64,000 nt of DNA, from assembly GCA_040285825.1 (NCBI GenBank), contig JAUPSS010000011.1, positions 1,065,658 to 1,129,657 of the forward strand, read 5' to 3'. Source of the stretch: Eukaryota sp. TZLM1-RC (lineage: Eukaryota; Metamonada: BaSk clade). A program made the translations under genes and the position numbers. Shown here in pieces: positions 1 to 9,979 of this stretch. Positions within the stretch are counted from its first letter, which is position 1; each line of letters begins with the position of its first letter. The notes beneath the pieces are model-generated. The model made no database searches and was not told the DNA's origin. It saw only the letters and a list, made by a program, of their open reading frames with translations.

Positions 1-1841
1 GATTCTTTTTCTTGGCCAAGCCAAGTCTAACATCAAAATCCAAGCATTGTAGGAATAGACTTGAAAATGCAAAAAACAATTCTATTTAACCAGAAAGTGG
101 AGTTCATTGTTTTACCAGACCTATTTAGTAACACTTTTTTAAAATTTTCCAAAAAGTGCAACCCCGAAGGTCCAATATTGCCAAAAAGAGAAATTGCAAA
201 CGGCACAAACTGATATTTTCACATGTTTCACTCTACCTAACTGTGCCAAAGGTTCTTCATATTTTTTTATCTTCTTTTTTTCGGCGTTAGATAACGGCGA
301 ATCAGCGGAATACAGTAAACGAGCAGCAGAATTTTTGCAAACATCAACTGAGACAACATCTACAACATTGATAACACCATCGATCCCTGGAGCTACTAAA
401 TCTGCCCTTCTTTTACCAAAGGAATCATCAGTTTGATCTGAAGACAGCTTACGTACTAGTGGCTCAATAAATGCCTCTATATTGAAACTTTTGCACATGG
501 CATATAATTGATCACGAACTGAGTCATGAACAATTGAGCGATAAGTTATAAAATACTTACAGTTTAAAATATGGGAAAGCGTAACAACACTCTTGCAGCG
601 ACAAATTAAATCATTTGGTATGAACAAGGCCATAGAAAACATCTCATTCTCATTGCAGTGGTCCATTGGTGATCATTGAGTAGAAGGCCATAAATGTTGG
701 GAATTTGGGAGATTAGGCAACTTGAACAACTGTCTTCAAGATCAATAAGTTTGCAAAAACGGGATTTTTTTTAGCCAAGCTAAGACGTACAATACAATCC
801 AAGTTTTCTAAAACTTTCAAGATTTTTTTCTGCAATTTTGCAAAAGTCAGTAGTAAGGAGAGCAAGCTTCTTGGAGGAAGTTCCACAATATCAGAGGGGA
901 AACATTTAGACCAAATATTGGGTGAAAGAGTTTCAATTGCCTGTTGCAAAGAAATAAGATAAGAGCTGCCACAATTTTCAATGAAATGAATTTTTTCAAG
1001 AAAACGATTCACAAATTCATAAATAAAATTCTTTCCACCTCCAATAAAGGCAGCTTTACAAAGGTAGCTTGATTTATGAAAATCAACACCACCAAAATTT
1101 GTACCACAAAAAATGTGGCTTCGTAACTGAGATGCATCAATTTCCAATAATTTTGCTACAAAATTGGTTCTTTGTTCAATAAAAATGCGACAAAACTCCA
1201 AAGAAATTGATGGTGATGTAGATCTCAAAATATGAGTAAATTTTCCAGAATAACAGATTTTTAGGAAAAAGAATTTCAAATGTTTCTCAATATTTAAATT
1301 TTCTATTGATTCTAATTCATTTCCAAATTGAGTCAACAGAGTCGAAAGTTGGCCTTTCACTTCATCAATATTTCCGAGATAACAACCCAAAAAACGAAAA
1401 CCAGACTGATCATAATTGATAAAGGGGACATTGACATCATTAATGAAAAAATCAATTGGTTCATGGCCGATAATCAAACATTTGGAGATATTCAATGAGA
1501 GACCATTATCTTCATAACGCTGTTGAATAAAAATTGCTATTTGTTTCAGAATTGTAATAGGAGCAATTACAGAAATGTCATCCATATATGCTACAATATC
1601 TATTTCTGGGAATTTTTCTTTCAATTCGCACATTAATGGATGAATTGCCAGACAAAAGAAAAAAGGACCAAGTGGATCACCTTGTTTAACACCTGAAGAC
1701 GAAAGCAGGTCAAAGTTTTCATAGACCAATGTGGATGATTTTCCATAAAATGAATAGAAAAAAGGCTCAACTTCAGGAAAATGCTTTCGCAGCAAAGGTA
1801 AAATGGAAGAACGAGATACAGAATTGAAAGCATTCTTAAAA
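1..1841 (-). mobile_element. LINE family A, copy 1 (5'-truncated, broken RT + endonuclease)
   Basis: This is a minus-strand non-LTR retrotransposon remnant. The reverse transcriptase part (713..1795) keeps motif B SGVKQGDPLGP and the catalytic YMDD box in VAYMDDISV. The 3' part (139..666) has the CCHC knuckle CRCKSVVTLSHILNC, then RRADL...VVDVVSVD and KKIKKYEEPL. That layout matches the restriction-like endonuclease of R2/CRE-type LINEs (PD-(D/E)XK fold). Stops and a frame change separate the two parts, and the endonuclease frame shifts again near 220. The 5' end stops abruptly at a large inverted repeat at 1842. Copy 2 (2860..5500) is nearly identical, so both are recent. The element is dead; the family assignment is firm, the exact clade is not. 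Confidence 0.85.
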
Positions 1842-2177
1842 TCATTGTTATTGGAAAAAGATGTTTGTGAAAATCAGTCATCAGATTCTTCACTGTTTGT
1901 GACCACTGTTAATACGAAGATTTGGACTGTGTGTCAATAATGAAGCATTTGTTACAAAAATGAGATTATATTTGAATATCCTCATTGATGTGAATTCGAA
2001 CAGATACAAATTTCTTTTGATAATAACTGGTGAATGGGATTACTCAAATATAATCTCATTTTTGTTACAAACGCTTCATTAGTAGCACACAATCCAAATC
2101 TTCGTGGTACAATGGTTACAAAAAGTGAAGAATCTGAAACCTTGTTTTCACAAACATCCTTTTCCAATAACAATGAG
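1842..2177. repeat. Long inverted repeat (about 140-bp arms)
   Basis: The left arm (1842..1981) and right arm (2038..2177) are imperfect reverse complements, for example TCATTGTTATTGGA against TCCAATAACAATGA at the outer ends and AAATGAGATTATATTTGA against TCAAATATAATCTCATTT at the inner ends. The spacer is about 56 bp. It sits exactly at the 5' truncation of LINE A copy 1. It could be a foldback or MITE-like element, or a template-switch inversion of LINE sequence. No target-site duplication was recognised. Confidence 0.7.
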
Positions 2178-2860
2178 TGAAGATCTTGATTTAAAACAGC
2201 CGAGCTGCAAATATTATTATAAAGATCATTTTCATACATTCCAGTCAATCGTTTCTGTAATGTTCAAAGGGCAAATTTTAAATTTAAGAAATTCTTTTCA
2301 GGAATATTTCCATTGAATGATTGGGGAAAGCATCGACTCCATTTTTCTACATCAATTTTTGAAATTTCTTCGTTTAATGCAAAAATAGTGGAACTTTGCG
2401 TTGTCATTAATAAATCTTCCCAATCGGCAAATCTTTCAGAAAACTCAATTTTTGCATTTATGCATCCACAAATAAAAGCACACGAAGAATTGAGGTTTTT
2501 GTCCAACCTAAACCGCCATAATGTGGACTAAGATAAGCATGTCCAGGTTTTTGGGTCATTTTACATCCTATTATTTGTGACAAAACTTTTGCACGTAATT
2601 CATTGTGATTCCGGGCCAAAGGCCTAGAGACAAAAGGATTTGTAGATCGAAATATACCATTGAAGTTGAAATTCAAACAAAGTATTATAATGGTAAATTT
2701 AATTTGTTTCTCTACCTCCAATTTCATCATTTGATCAATTTTCTCAGCAGTAGGTGATACGTTCAAAGAATTAATTGCAAACTCAATGACTGTAGGAGGT
2801 AGATCAATCAAAATGAACAGCCAATGATGATCAGTGTTCATATTTTCTAAGTTTATTTTT
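2178..2860 (-). mobile_element. Divergent LINE fragment (family F), RT-connection region
   Basis: Minus-strand open pieces (2264..2506, 2458..2860) encode text such as KQIKFTIIILCLN, IFRSTNPFVS and YLSPHYGGLGWTK. These align by eye with KHIKFFILKICYS, LLRSTAPSLS and CGTNFGGVDFHKS of LINE families A and B, the region just after the RT catalytic core. The copy is more diverged than the others and is broken by frameshifts. It lies directly downstream of the A-rich tail of LINE A copy 2, in the same orientation. Assignment to a LINE is good; calling it a separate family is inference. Confidence 0.55.
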
Positions 2861-5500
2861 TTTAGAAAACTGGAATATTTATTGAGATAAACAAAACCCA
2901 TCTAGAATTCAATATCCTCCAAACAAGCGTCACTATTACTGAACCTACTCACAGCATTACGTTCATATTCTACACCAATAGCTAAAAGTGCCTTTGAAAT
3001 CATTGTTGGAATAGACTTGAAAATGCAAAAAACAATTCTATTTAACCAGAAAGTGGAGTTCATTGTTTTACCAGACCTATTCAGTAACACTTTTTTTAAA
3101 ATTTTCAAAAAAGTGCAACCCTGAAGGTCCAATATTGCCAAAAAGAGAAACTGCAAACGGCACAAACTGATATTTCACATGTTCCACTCTACCTAACTGT
3201 GCCAAAGGTTCTTCATATTTTTTTATCTTCTTTTTTTCGGCGTTAGATAACGGCGAATCAGCGGAATACACTAAACGAGCAGCAGAATTTTTGCAAACAT
3301 CAACTGAGACAACATCTACAACATTGAGAACACCATTGATCCCTGGAGCTACTAAATCTGCCCTTCTTTTACCAAAGGAATAGTCAGTTTGATCTGAAGA
3401 CAGCTTACGTACTAGTGGCTCAATAAATGCCTCTATATTGAAACTTTTGCACATGGCATATAATTGATCACGAACTGAGTCATGAACAATTGAGCGATAA
3501 GTTATAAAATACTTACAGTTTAAAATATGGGAAAGCGTAACAACACTCTTGCAGCGACAATTTAAATCATTTGGTAAAGAACAAGGCTATAGAAAACATC
3601 TCATTCTCATTGAAGTGGACCATTGTTGATCATTAAGTAGAAGGCCGGAAATGTTGGGAATTTGGAAGATTAGGCAACTTGAGCAACTGGCTTCAAGATC
3701 AATAAGTTTGCAAAAACGGGATTTTTTTAGCCAAGCTAAGACGTACAATACAATCCAAGTTTTCTAAAACTTTCACGATTTTTTTCTGCAATTTTGCAAA
3801 AGTCAGTAGTAAGGAGAGCAAGCTTCTTGGAGGAAGTTCCACAATATCAGAGGGGAAACATTTAGACCAAATATTGGGTGAAAGAGTTTCAATCTCCTGT
3901 TGCAAAAAAATCAGATAAGAGGTGCCACAATTTTCAATGAGATCAATTTTTTCAGGAAAACGATTCACAAATTCATAAATAAAATTCTTTCCACCTCCAA
4001 TAAAGGCAGCTTTACAAAGGTAGCTTGATTTATGAAAATCAACACCACCAAAATTTGTACCACAAAAAATGTGGCTTCGTAACTGAGAAGCATCAATTTC
4101 CAATAATTTTGCTAAAAAATTGGTTCTTTGTTCATTAAAAATTCGACAAAACTCCAAAGAAATTGATGGTGATGTTGATCTCAAAATATGAGTAAATTTT
4201 CCAGAATAACAAATTTTTAGGAAAAAGAATTTCAAATGTTTCTCAATATTTAAATTTTCTATTGATTCTAATTCATTTCCAAATTGAGTCAACAGAGTCG
4301 AAAGTTGGCCTTTGACTTCTTCAAAATTTCCGAGATAACAACCCAAAAAACGAAAACCAGACTGATCATAATTGATAAAGGGGACATTGACATCATTAAT
4401 GAAAAAATCAATTGGTTCATGGCCAATAATCAAACATTTGGAGATATTAAATGAGAGACCAATATCTTCATAACGCTGTTGAATAAAAGTTGCTATTTGT
4501 TTGAGAATTGTAATAGGAGCAATTACAGAAATGTCATCCATATATGCTACAATATCTATTTCTGGGAATTTTTCTTTTAATTCGCACATTAATGGATGAA
4601 TTGCCAGACAAAAGAAAAAAGGACCAAGTGGATCGCCTTGTTTAACACCTGAAGACGAAAGCAGGTCAAAGTTTTCATAGACCAATGTGGATGATTTTCC
4701 GTAAAATGAATAGAAAAAAGGCTCAACTTCAGGAAAATGCTTTCGCAGCAAAGGTAAAATGGAAGAACGAGATACAGAATTGAAAGCATTCTTAAAATCT
4801 AAATTGAAGATGTAATTAGAATCACTAGAATTAAAAAACACATCCAACGAAAGAGCAGCAGAAGAAGCACCATCAATTGTCTTGATTCCAAATTGAAATG
4901 GACTGAAAAATTCTTTGGCTTTTTTCCCAATTCTGTTGAAAACAAGAGACGCAAGAATTCTTGAAAACGATTCTCCAATTGCAATTGGACGGATTTTGGA
5001 TTGACTTTTTTTGAGGGCAATTAAGCGAGCACTGGTCATCTCAAAAGGGACTTTAATTTTTAACGTAAGAAGATTGTTAAAAAAAAGAACAAGATCATCA
5101 GCAATTTCAGGACACTGTCCAACAGCTGATTTGATCATGTCAAAATTCAACAAAGATGGCCCAGGAGCTTTGCCAGTAGGCATTTGCTGAATCAGTTTCA
5201 ATACCTCTGAAGCATTGACAGGATTTTGCAGCCAATAATCAACTGAATCTGGTTTAGTACAATGAAAAAAGAAGTTTAATATGGCATTGTTCATTGAAAA
5301 TTGAACTTAACACTCCATAAATGTGTCGTTTCTTCTTTGTATTTCGTCATTTTTAAATTTGGAAATAATTGTCTTACGAATTTGGGTATTGTCAATCGAT
5401 TTCTTCAACCAATAGAGAATATTTCTCCAGCTTTTCAATAGGATTAAAGAACCGTTTCTAAATAAATCTTGTTTGTTTCATAGTTTTAACAAAAGTCACA
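2861..5500 (-). mobile_element. LINE family A, copy 2 (most complete RT, intact 3' end)
   Basis: This is the best LINE A copy. The RT ORF is 3699..5294, and the endonuclease pieces are 3077..3454 and 2902..3165, ending in the terminal sequence CLEDIEF and a stop at 2902. A short 3' UTR and an A-rich tail end near 2861. Coding-like sequence extends upstream of the RT ORF to about 5460 on the minus strand, interrupted by a stop. The endonuclease is split by a run-of-T length change near 3090, and the knuckle region 3455..3660 is out of frame. The element lies 3' of the amidohydrolase gene, in the same orientation. Confidence 0.85.
3699..5294 (-). CDS. LINE reverse transcriptase ORF
   Basis: A 531-residue open frame covers the RT palm and fingers and part of the thumb/connection. 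Visible motifs are GKAPGPSLLNFDMIK, the fingers motif RPIAIGESFSRILAS, motif A NLDFKNAFNSVSR, motif B SGVKQGDPLGPF, motif C VAYMDDISV, and the downstream FRFLGCYLG motif. All three catalytic Asp positions look intact. The ORF ends inside the element, so the CCHC/endonuclease domain that should follow is lost from this frame. It would reverse-transcribe element RNA at a nicked target, but the copy is probably inactive because the endonuclease is frameshifted. Confidence 0.85.
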   Translation of the reverse strand: MNNAILNFFFHCTKPDSVDYWLQNPVNASEVLKLIQQMPTGKAPGPSLLNFDMIKSAVGQCPEIADDLVLFFNNLLTLKIKVPFEMTSARLIALKKSQSKIRPIAIGESFSRILASLVFNRIGKKAKEFFSPFQFGIKTIDGASSAALSLDVFFNSSDSNYIFNLDFKNAFNSVSRSSILPLLRKHFPEVEPFFYSFYGKSSTLVYENFDLLSSSGVKQGDPLGPFFFCLAIHPLMCELKEKFPEIDIVAYMDDISVIAPITILKQIATFIQQRYEDIGLSFNISKCLIIGHEPIDFFINDVNVPFINYDQSGFRFLGCYLGNFEEVKGQLSTLLTQFGNELESIENLNIEKHLKFFFLKICYSGKFTHILRSTSPSISLEFCRIFNEQRTNFLAKLLEIDASQLRSHIFCGTNFGGVDFHKSSYLCKAAFIGGGKNFIYEFVNRFPEKIDLIENCGTSYLIFLQQEIETLSPNIWSKCFPSDIVELPPRSLLSLLLTFAKLQKKIVKVLENLDCIVRLSLAKKIPFLQTY

Positions 5501-5587
5501 AGCCAAGATCAACAGAAATTTGTAAAATAAGATATTTAATTATTTTTAATGAAGAAACAAAAAATTTATATACCGCCAAAAATATCT

Positions 5588-7473
5588 TTAAGCTACTCTA
5601 CAAAGTTGACCATGATTTCCTTGGTGTTCACCATTCTTAAGGGCGAACTTACCATTAACGATGACTGTATCAAAACCTACAGAATACTTGAATGGAGTAT
5701 TAAAACCAGCCTTTTGACGAACTAATTCTGGACGGAAGATCAACAAATCAGCATAGTAGTTTTCACGAATGTAACCGCGGTTAGGAATGCTGTGGATTTC
5801 CGCGTTCAAACCAGTCATCTTGTAAATGGCTGTCTGGAGATCAATAACATTACGTTCATAAACATGATGTTCAATGACTCTGGCAAAGGAACCAGAGGAT
5901 CTGGGGTGACCGAGAACAAGACCTCCATCTGAACAGATACCAACACGAGTATCCTTAATGAAAACATCTTGAATTTCGTCCTTCATTTCAAATAGAGCGT
6001 TGAGTTGCGCAGTTATTGGACCGATATCAATCATGACATCGAGCCAGTCCTTATGTTGAGCCCAAGGAATATCTGCCCATCTGTCGTTAGCTTCATAAAC
6101 ATCAGGCATGTCAGAGAGGTATTGTTGCATGGTGCCTCTTCCAAGGGGATCAGAAACAAAGAAGATCATGGATGCATCAAAAACAGTCTGGCCCTGGTCC
6201 TTGAGCACTACATTAGCTTCAAGATCATCACGCATCTGAACGTAGCATCCAGTAGTATCCAATTTACATTCTTCAAAAGTGTAAAATTCTTCTTCACCTT
6301 CAGCGCCTGTATAGGAGATATTATCACTTTCATATTGCGAATCAAAGAAATAACGAATGGTGGTTGCCCTAAAATCAAAAAGAAATAATAGACATACGAA
6401 GCAATCCAAGGGTAAACATCAGCATGGGCGGAGGGAATATCAAATGATCTAGGAGCATCAAAGATACGGTCCAATAAATCATGAGCAAGCTCGGCACCAC
6501 CAACAGCGGCAGCAATTTTGATATGAGTATGGGAGAACTTGCATTTGCCATGAGCAGCAACATCAATAAGTTCATTGGAAGACTCTTCAATTTCCCAGGC
6601 ATATTCACTAAAATAAGTGACACATACAACAATACATACCCTCTAACATGAGCAGTTAACAGTTTGTTGTACTGTCCAACAATTGGAGACAATTCTTTGA
6701 GCTCCTCGATACTAGAACTGGTGGCAGGGTAGTACTCCAATCCAAGAGAAAGGCCAAAGATCCTGTCATCCTTGAGATCTTCTTCAAGGAGATCCTTCAT
6801 CTTGGCAATTTCAGCATCAGTCAAATCCTCCTTTGATTCGTCATCCTGGAGAGCACGTTGGCGTAGAGAACCATGACCGGTCCACATTGCAATATTAACA
6901 CCAATCTTAGCCTTATCTAACTCATCAAGATACTTGATTAGGGACTTTTGGTAGGTCAGACTCTCATCATCAACGAGTAAATCAGGCGCAAATCCATCTC
7001 TGCCATAACATTTAGTGGTGATGCCGTCATGGAGAGCATGTAGCTGATTACGTTCATCCTTGTCCTCCAGGTTAGCCGACCAATGAGCGTGAGCATCAAT
7101 AAAACCTATAATAAGGGGTTGAAAAAAAAGGCATACCAGGGGTAACAATTTGACCAGTAGCATCAATTACCTCACCAATACGTAGGTTTTGGTGATGGAG
7201 CAGAGGATTGACGATTTGCCTAATCTTGCCATCCTTAATACATAGATCTAGAAGCTGAGGAGGAGTGGATAAAGAACCGTCATAAACAAGACCGTTCTGG
7301 ACAAACAAATCACAATGGTCACCGCGAAAAATGAAATAGGCGAGAACCGCAAGAACAACAATTCCCAAAGCAGCAATAGCAACATAGAGTATCTTTCGGT
7401 TTGACTTCAGTGAGTTGTAGAACTCTGCAGGAATAGAAACATTTGAGTGCATGGGATTAGCACTGGCTTGCAT
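5588..7473 (-). CDS. Membrane-anchored D-aminoacylase-like amidohydrolase (4 exons)
   Basis: Exons on the minus strand are 7473..7137, 7105..6640, 6607..6398 and 6368..5588, joining in frame to 597 codons plus TAA. I chose ATG 7473 (MQASANPMHS) because it puts a single membrane segment (ILYVAIAALGIVVLAVLAYF) about 30 residues in, giving a type II anchor; the frame is open 21 codons further up. Amidohydrolase signatures follow in order: metal-binding DAHAHW at the start of exon 2, GITTKCYGRDG, SHTHIKI, AHADVYPW in exon 3, and SDGGLVLGHPRSSGSF, KMTGLNAE and NRGYIRENYYADLLIF in exon 4. This is the N-acyl-D-amino-acid deacylase group. The likely role is hydrolysis of N-acyl-D-amino acids or related amides outside the cytosol; the substrate is inferred from family only. 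The introns are only 29-32 nt. Confidence 0.88.
6369..6397 (-). other. Intron 3 of the amidohydrolase gene (29 nt)
   Basis: Minus-strand GTATGT...TTTTAG. Removal joins YPWIAS to ATTIRYFFD in frame. Confidence 0.9.
6608..6639 (-). other. Intron 2 of the amidohydrolase gene (32 nt)
   Basis: Minus-strand GTATGT...TTTTAG. Removal restores HVRG-EYAWEIEESS in frame; without it the frame closes. Confidence 0.9.
7106..7136 (-). other. Intron 1 of the amidohydrolase gene (31 nt)
   Basis: Minus-strand GTATGC...TTATAG. Removing it joins CCT-G to GT-TTT-ATT-GAT, giving PGFIDAHAHW, the conserved metal-site segment. Confidence 0.9.
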
Positions 7474-7554
7474 TTCAAAGTCGATTGAGATATACAAAAT
7501 GGAAGTTTCCAAAATGTATTTCTGATCAATGATCAATATTACCGAATTTTTTAA

Positions 7555-9600
7555 GAACTGAATCTTTATCTCGTTTGTTTGCCTTAATTATTTTCAACAG
7601 AATTGTAAAAAAGGCTGGTAAATTTTTGTTGCCAATGCAATTTGGTATTCAAACGATTGATGGAGCGTCCGTCGCTGCTCTGACATCAGACCTGTTTTTT
7701 AACTCCAAAGAAAACAATTTTATTTTCAATTTAGATTTTAGCAACGCTTTTAATAGTGTAAGAAGAAAAGCAATTTTTGAAGTAATTCAAAAACATTTCC
7801 CTGAACTATCGAGTTATTTCTATTTGTTTTACGGTAAACCCAGTGAATTAGTATATGATGTTTTTTCTCTCAAGTCTCCATCAGGAGTAAAACAAGGGGA
7901 TCCTTTAGGCCCATTATTATTTTGCATATCAATTCAAGAATCATTGATTGTTATTAATGAAAAATACCCTTCTCTAAAAATTGTAGGTTACACGGACGAT
8001 ATCTCACTTATCGGTCATTTTAGTTTTGTCCAAAAAGCTTCAAATAAATTTGCTGAACAATATGAAATCATTGGTCTTCACTTGAATCCTAAAAAATGTT
8101 TATTAATTGGTAATGATTTCAAAAAGTTTAAAATTAATAATTGTAAAATTCCTTTTACCAATTATTCACAAGAAGCTTTTCGTTTTCTAGGATGTTGGTT
8201 AGGAAATGTTGATAAAATTACTAAAAATCTTAACGAAATTTTTGCAAAACTTGGTAATGAGCTTCAATTAATTTCTGAATTAGAAATTGAAAAACATATT
8301 AAATTTTTTATTTTAAAAATTTGTTACTCCGGAAAAATTACTCACTTATTGAGGTCAACAGCACCTTCATTGTCTATCGATTTTTGCCGATCATTTAATC
8401 AACTTCGTGCAACTTTCTTTGCTTCCCTATTAGAAGTGAATCCTGAACTAATTCGAGCTCAATTGTTCTCTTCTTCACAATTCGGTGGTGGTGGCAAAAA
8501 TTTCATTTTTGAATTTCTTGATCGTTTCCCTGAATTTGCTCAGTCCATCATTTTCAAAATATTTGTATTACCTTGATGTTGCCATTAATAAAATTGCACC
8601 AGAAATTTGGTGTCAATGTTTTCCCGACTCAGTTCAAAAGGTTCCTCCACGAAATTTAGTTAATTTGAGGTATTGTGTGAAGAAGCTTCAACAAAAACTG
8701 ACAGAAATATTTGAAGGCTTGAATTATGAAGTACGTCTTGGCATGGCCAAAAAAATTCCGCTTTTGCAAGTTTTTTACTGGATGTTTGCGATAGTTCTGC
8801 TTCTTGTTTAATTAATCAAGTACCAAGAATCTATGGTTTGTTTCTCAATGACCCTTGCTTTTTATTATCTATGCGTCTTCGATCTTTTATTTGGCCTGAT
8901 GATCTTCCTCAGGGTTAATCTGTAAATGTGGAAAGTCTGTCACTCCAACCCATTTATTTAATTGTAATCGATTTATTACTTTTAGATCAAAAGTGCATGA
9001 TGCAGTGCGTGATCAGCTTTATTGTATGTTTAAATCTTACAAGAATGAATCTTTTTTAAAACCTTTGCTGTCAAATTTGGCTGATGAATCTGACAGAAAT
9101 TCTTTTGGTGAGAGCCGTGGTGATGTGCTAGTTCTCGGACTTGATGGATCAATGATCATTATTGATGTCAGATCTACTGATGTATCAAACAGCTCAAATG
9201 AAAAACTGGCACAATCGTTTAACTCACCTTTACGAAGAGCCGAAGAAGTGAAAATTATAAAGTATACAGAAAAAATCAATAATTTGAATTCCAACTCATA
9301 TACTCATTACATTCTTTGTCCTTTTGCTTTTTCTTTATTTGAAAGCTTGGGTAAACCTGCGCTATCTTTCTTGGACGATTTCTCATCTATTGTCATAAAT
9401 AGAACTGGAAGAATATTTGACCGAACCTTTTGGCAAAACAGAAATGTATTTTCTATTGTTAAGGGAATGCATAGTCTTTTTTTTAGCTCTTTGTTATCAC
9501 TATTAAAATTTTATGAAGAAAAAGCTGTAGGTAAGTTTTTTTTAGTAGATGTGGGTTATGAGGAGATTGATTTTTAGTTTTTTATAATTTTGTTTGAATA
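7555..9600 (+). mobile_element. LINE family B copy (5'-truncated, frameshifted)
   Basis: The RT frame (about 7561..8576) shows NLDFSNAFNSV (motif A), SGVKQGDPLGPL (motif B) and VGYTDDISL (motif C, YTDD instead of YMDD). A deletion after SSSQFGG removes the segment that in family A reads VDFHKSSYLCKAAFIG. A second frame (8485..8811) and then 8993..9577 carry the rest. The endonuclease core is SRGDVLVLGLDG...IIIDVRSTD followed by EVKIIKYTEK. The C-terminus EEIDF and a short 3' UTR are complete. The knuckle region near 8920 is degraded. Truncation at the 5' end lies about 80 bp from the start codon of the divergent amidohydrolase gene. Confidence 0.85.
8993..9577 (+). CDS. LINE B endonuclease C-terminal domain
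   Basis: A 194-residue open frame begins after the broken zinc knuckle. It keeps VRDQLY, the Asp pair in GDVLVLGLDGSMIIIDV (13-residue spacing, as in PD-(D/E)XK LINE endonucleases), the Lys-Tyr motif KIIKYTE, and the family tail YILCPFAFSLFESLGKPALSFL, WQNRNVFSIVKGM and VGYEEIDF. The domain would nick the target strand. With its RT frame broken it is probably a fossil. It shares only partial identity with family A, so it is a distinct lineage. Confidence 0.75.
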   Translation: MHDAVRDQLYCMFKSYKNESFLKPLLSNLADESDRNSFGESRGDVLVLGLDGSMIIIDVRSTDVSNSSNEKLAQSFNSPLRRAEEVKIIKYTEKINNLNSNSYTHYILCPFAFSLFESLGKPALSFLDDFSSIVINRTGRIFDRTFWQNRNVFSIVKGMHSLFFSSLLSLLKFYEEKAVGKFFLVDVGYEEIDF

Positions 9601-9788
9601 AAATTTGTATATGAAAAAATGTTCCGAAACTACAACTCAAATTCCCTTTGTTTATGGACTTTTGTCAAAAAACAGCGAATGGCCTTTAAACATGTGTTTT
9701 CGTGGTTTTCTGTGGCCTAACAATTTGCCCAATCATTTAACTTGTAAATGTGGTAAACCTCTTTTGTTTACTCATCTTTTGAACTGCA
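9601..9788 (+). mobile_element. LINE family D fragment, cut by LTR insertion
   Basis: This encodes PFVYGLLSKNSEWPLNMCFRG and the knuckle CKCGKPLLFTHLLNC, near-identical to the D copies at 28135 and 35480. It starts right after the 3' tail of LINE B in the same orientation and stops at 9788 where the LTR begins. The rest of D does not resume after the gypsy element. Confidence 0.8.
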
Positions 9789-9979
9789 TGATGCCTGTGG
9801 GCTAAAGTCAGACATATGAACAGAGAGAGAGAGTAATTTATCACGACGGGAAATGAGCTATAATGAATTTCAATACCATCACTAGTGAAGTCTCCATGAC
9901 AGAGCAATAAACATTAAGCTAATATACAAGAATAAATAGATAAGTCTAACTACACTCTAAAATAGTGTAAAAACTAACA
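9789..9979 (-). repeat. Putative 3' LTR of the gypsy element
   Basis: On the minus strand this 191-bp stretch begins TGTTAG immediately after the integrase stop codon and ends in GGCATCA, fitting TG...CA ends. A purine-rich tract precedes it. No matching 5' LTR is in the window because the element is truncated at its other end. Confidence 0.5.
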
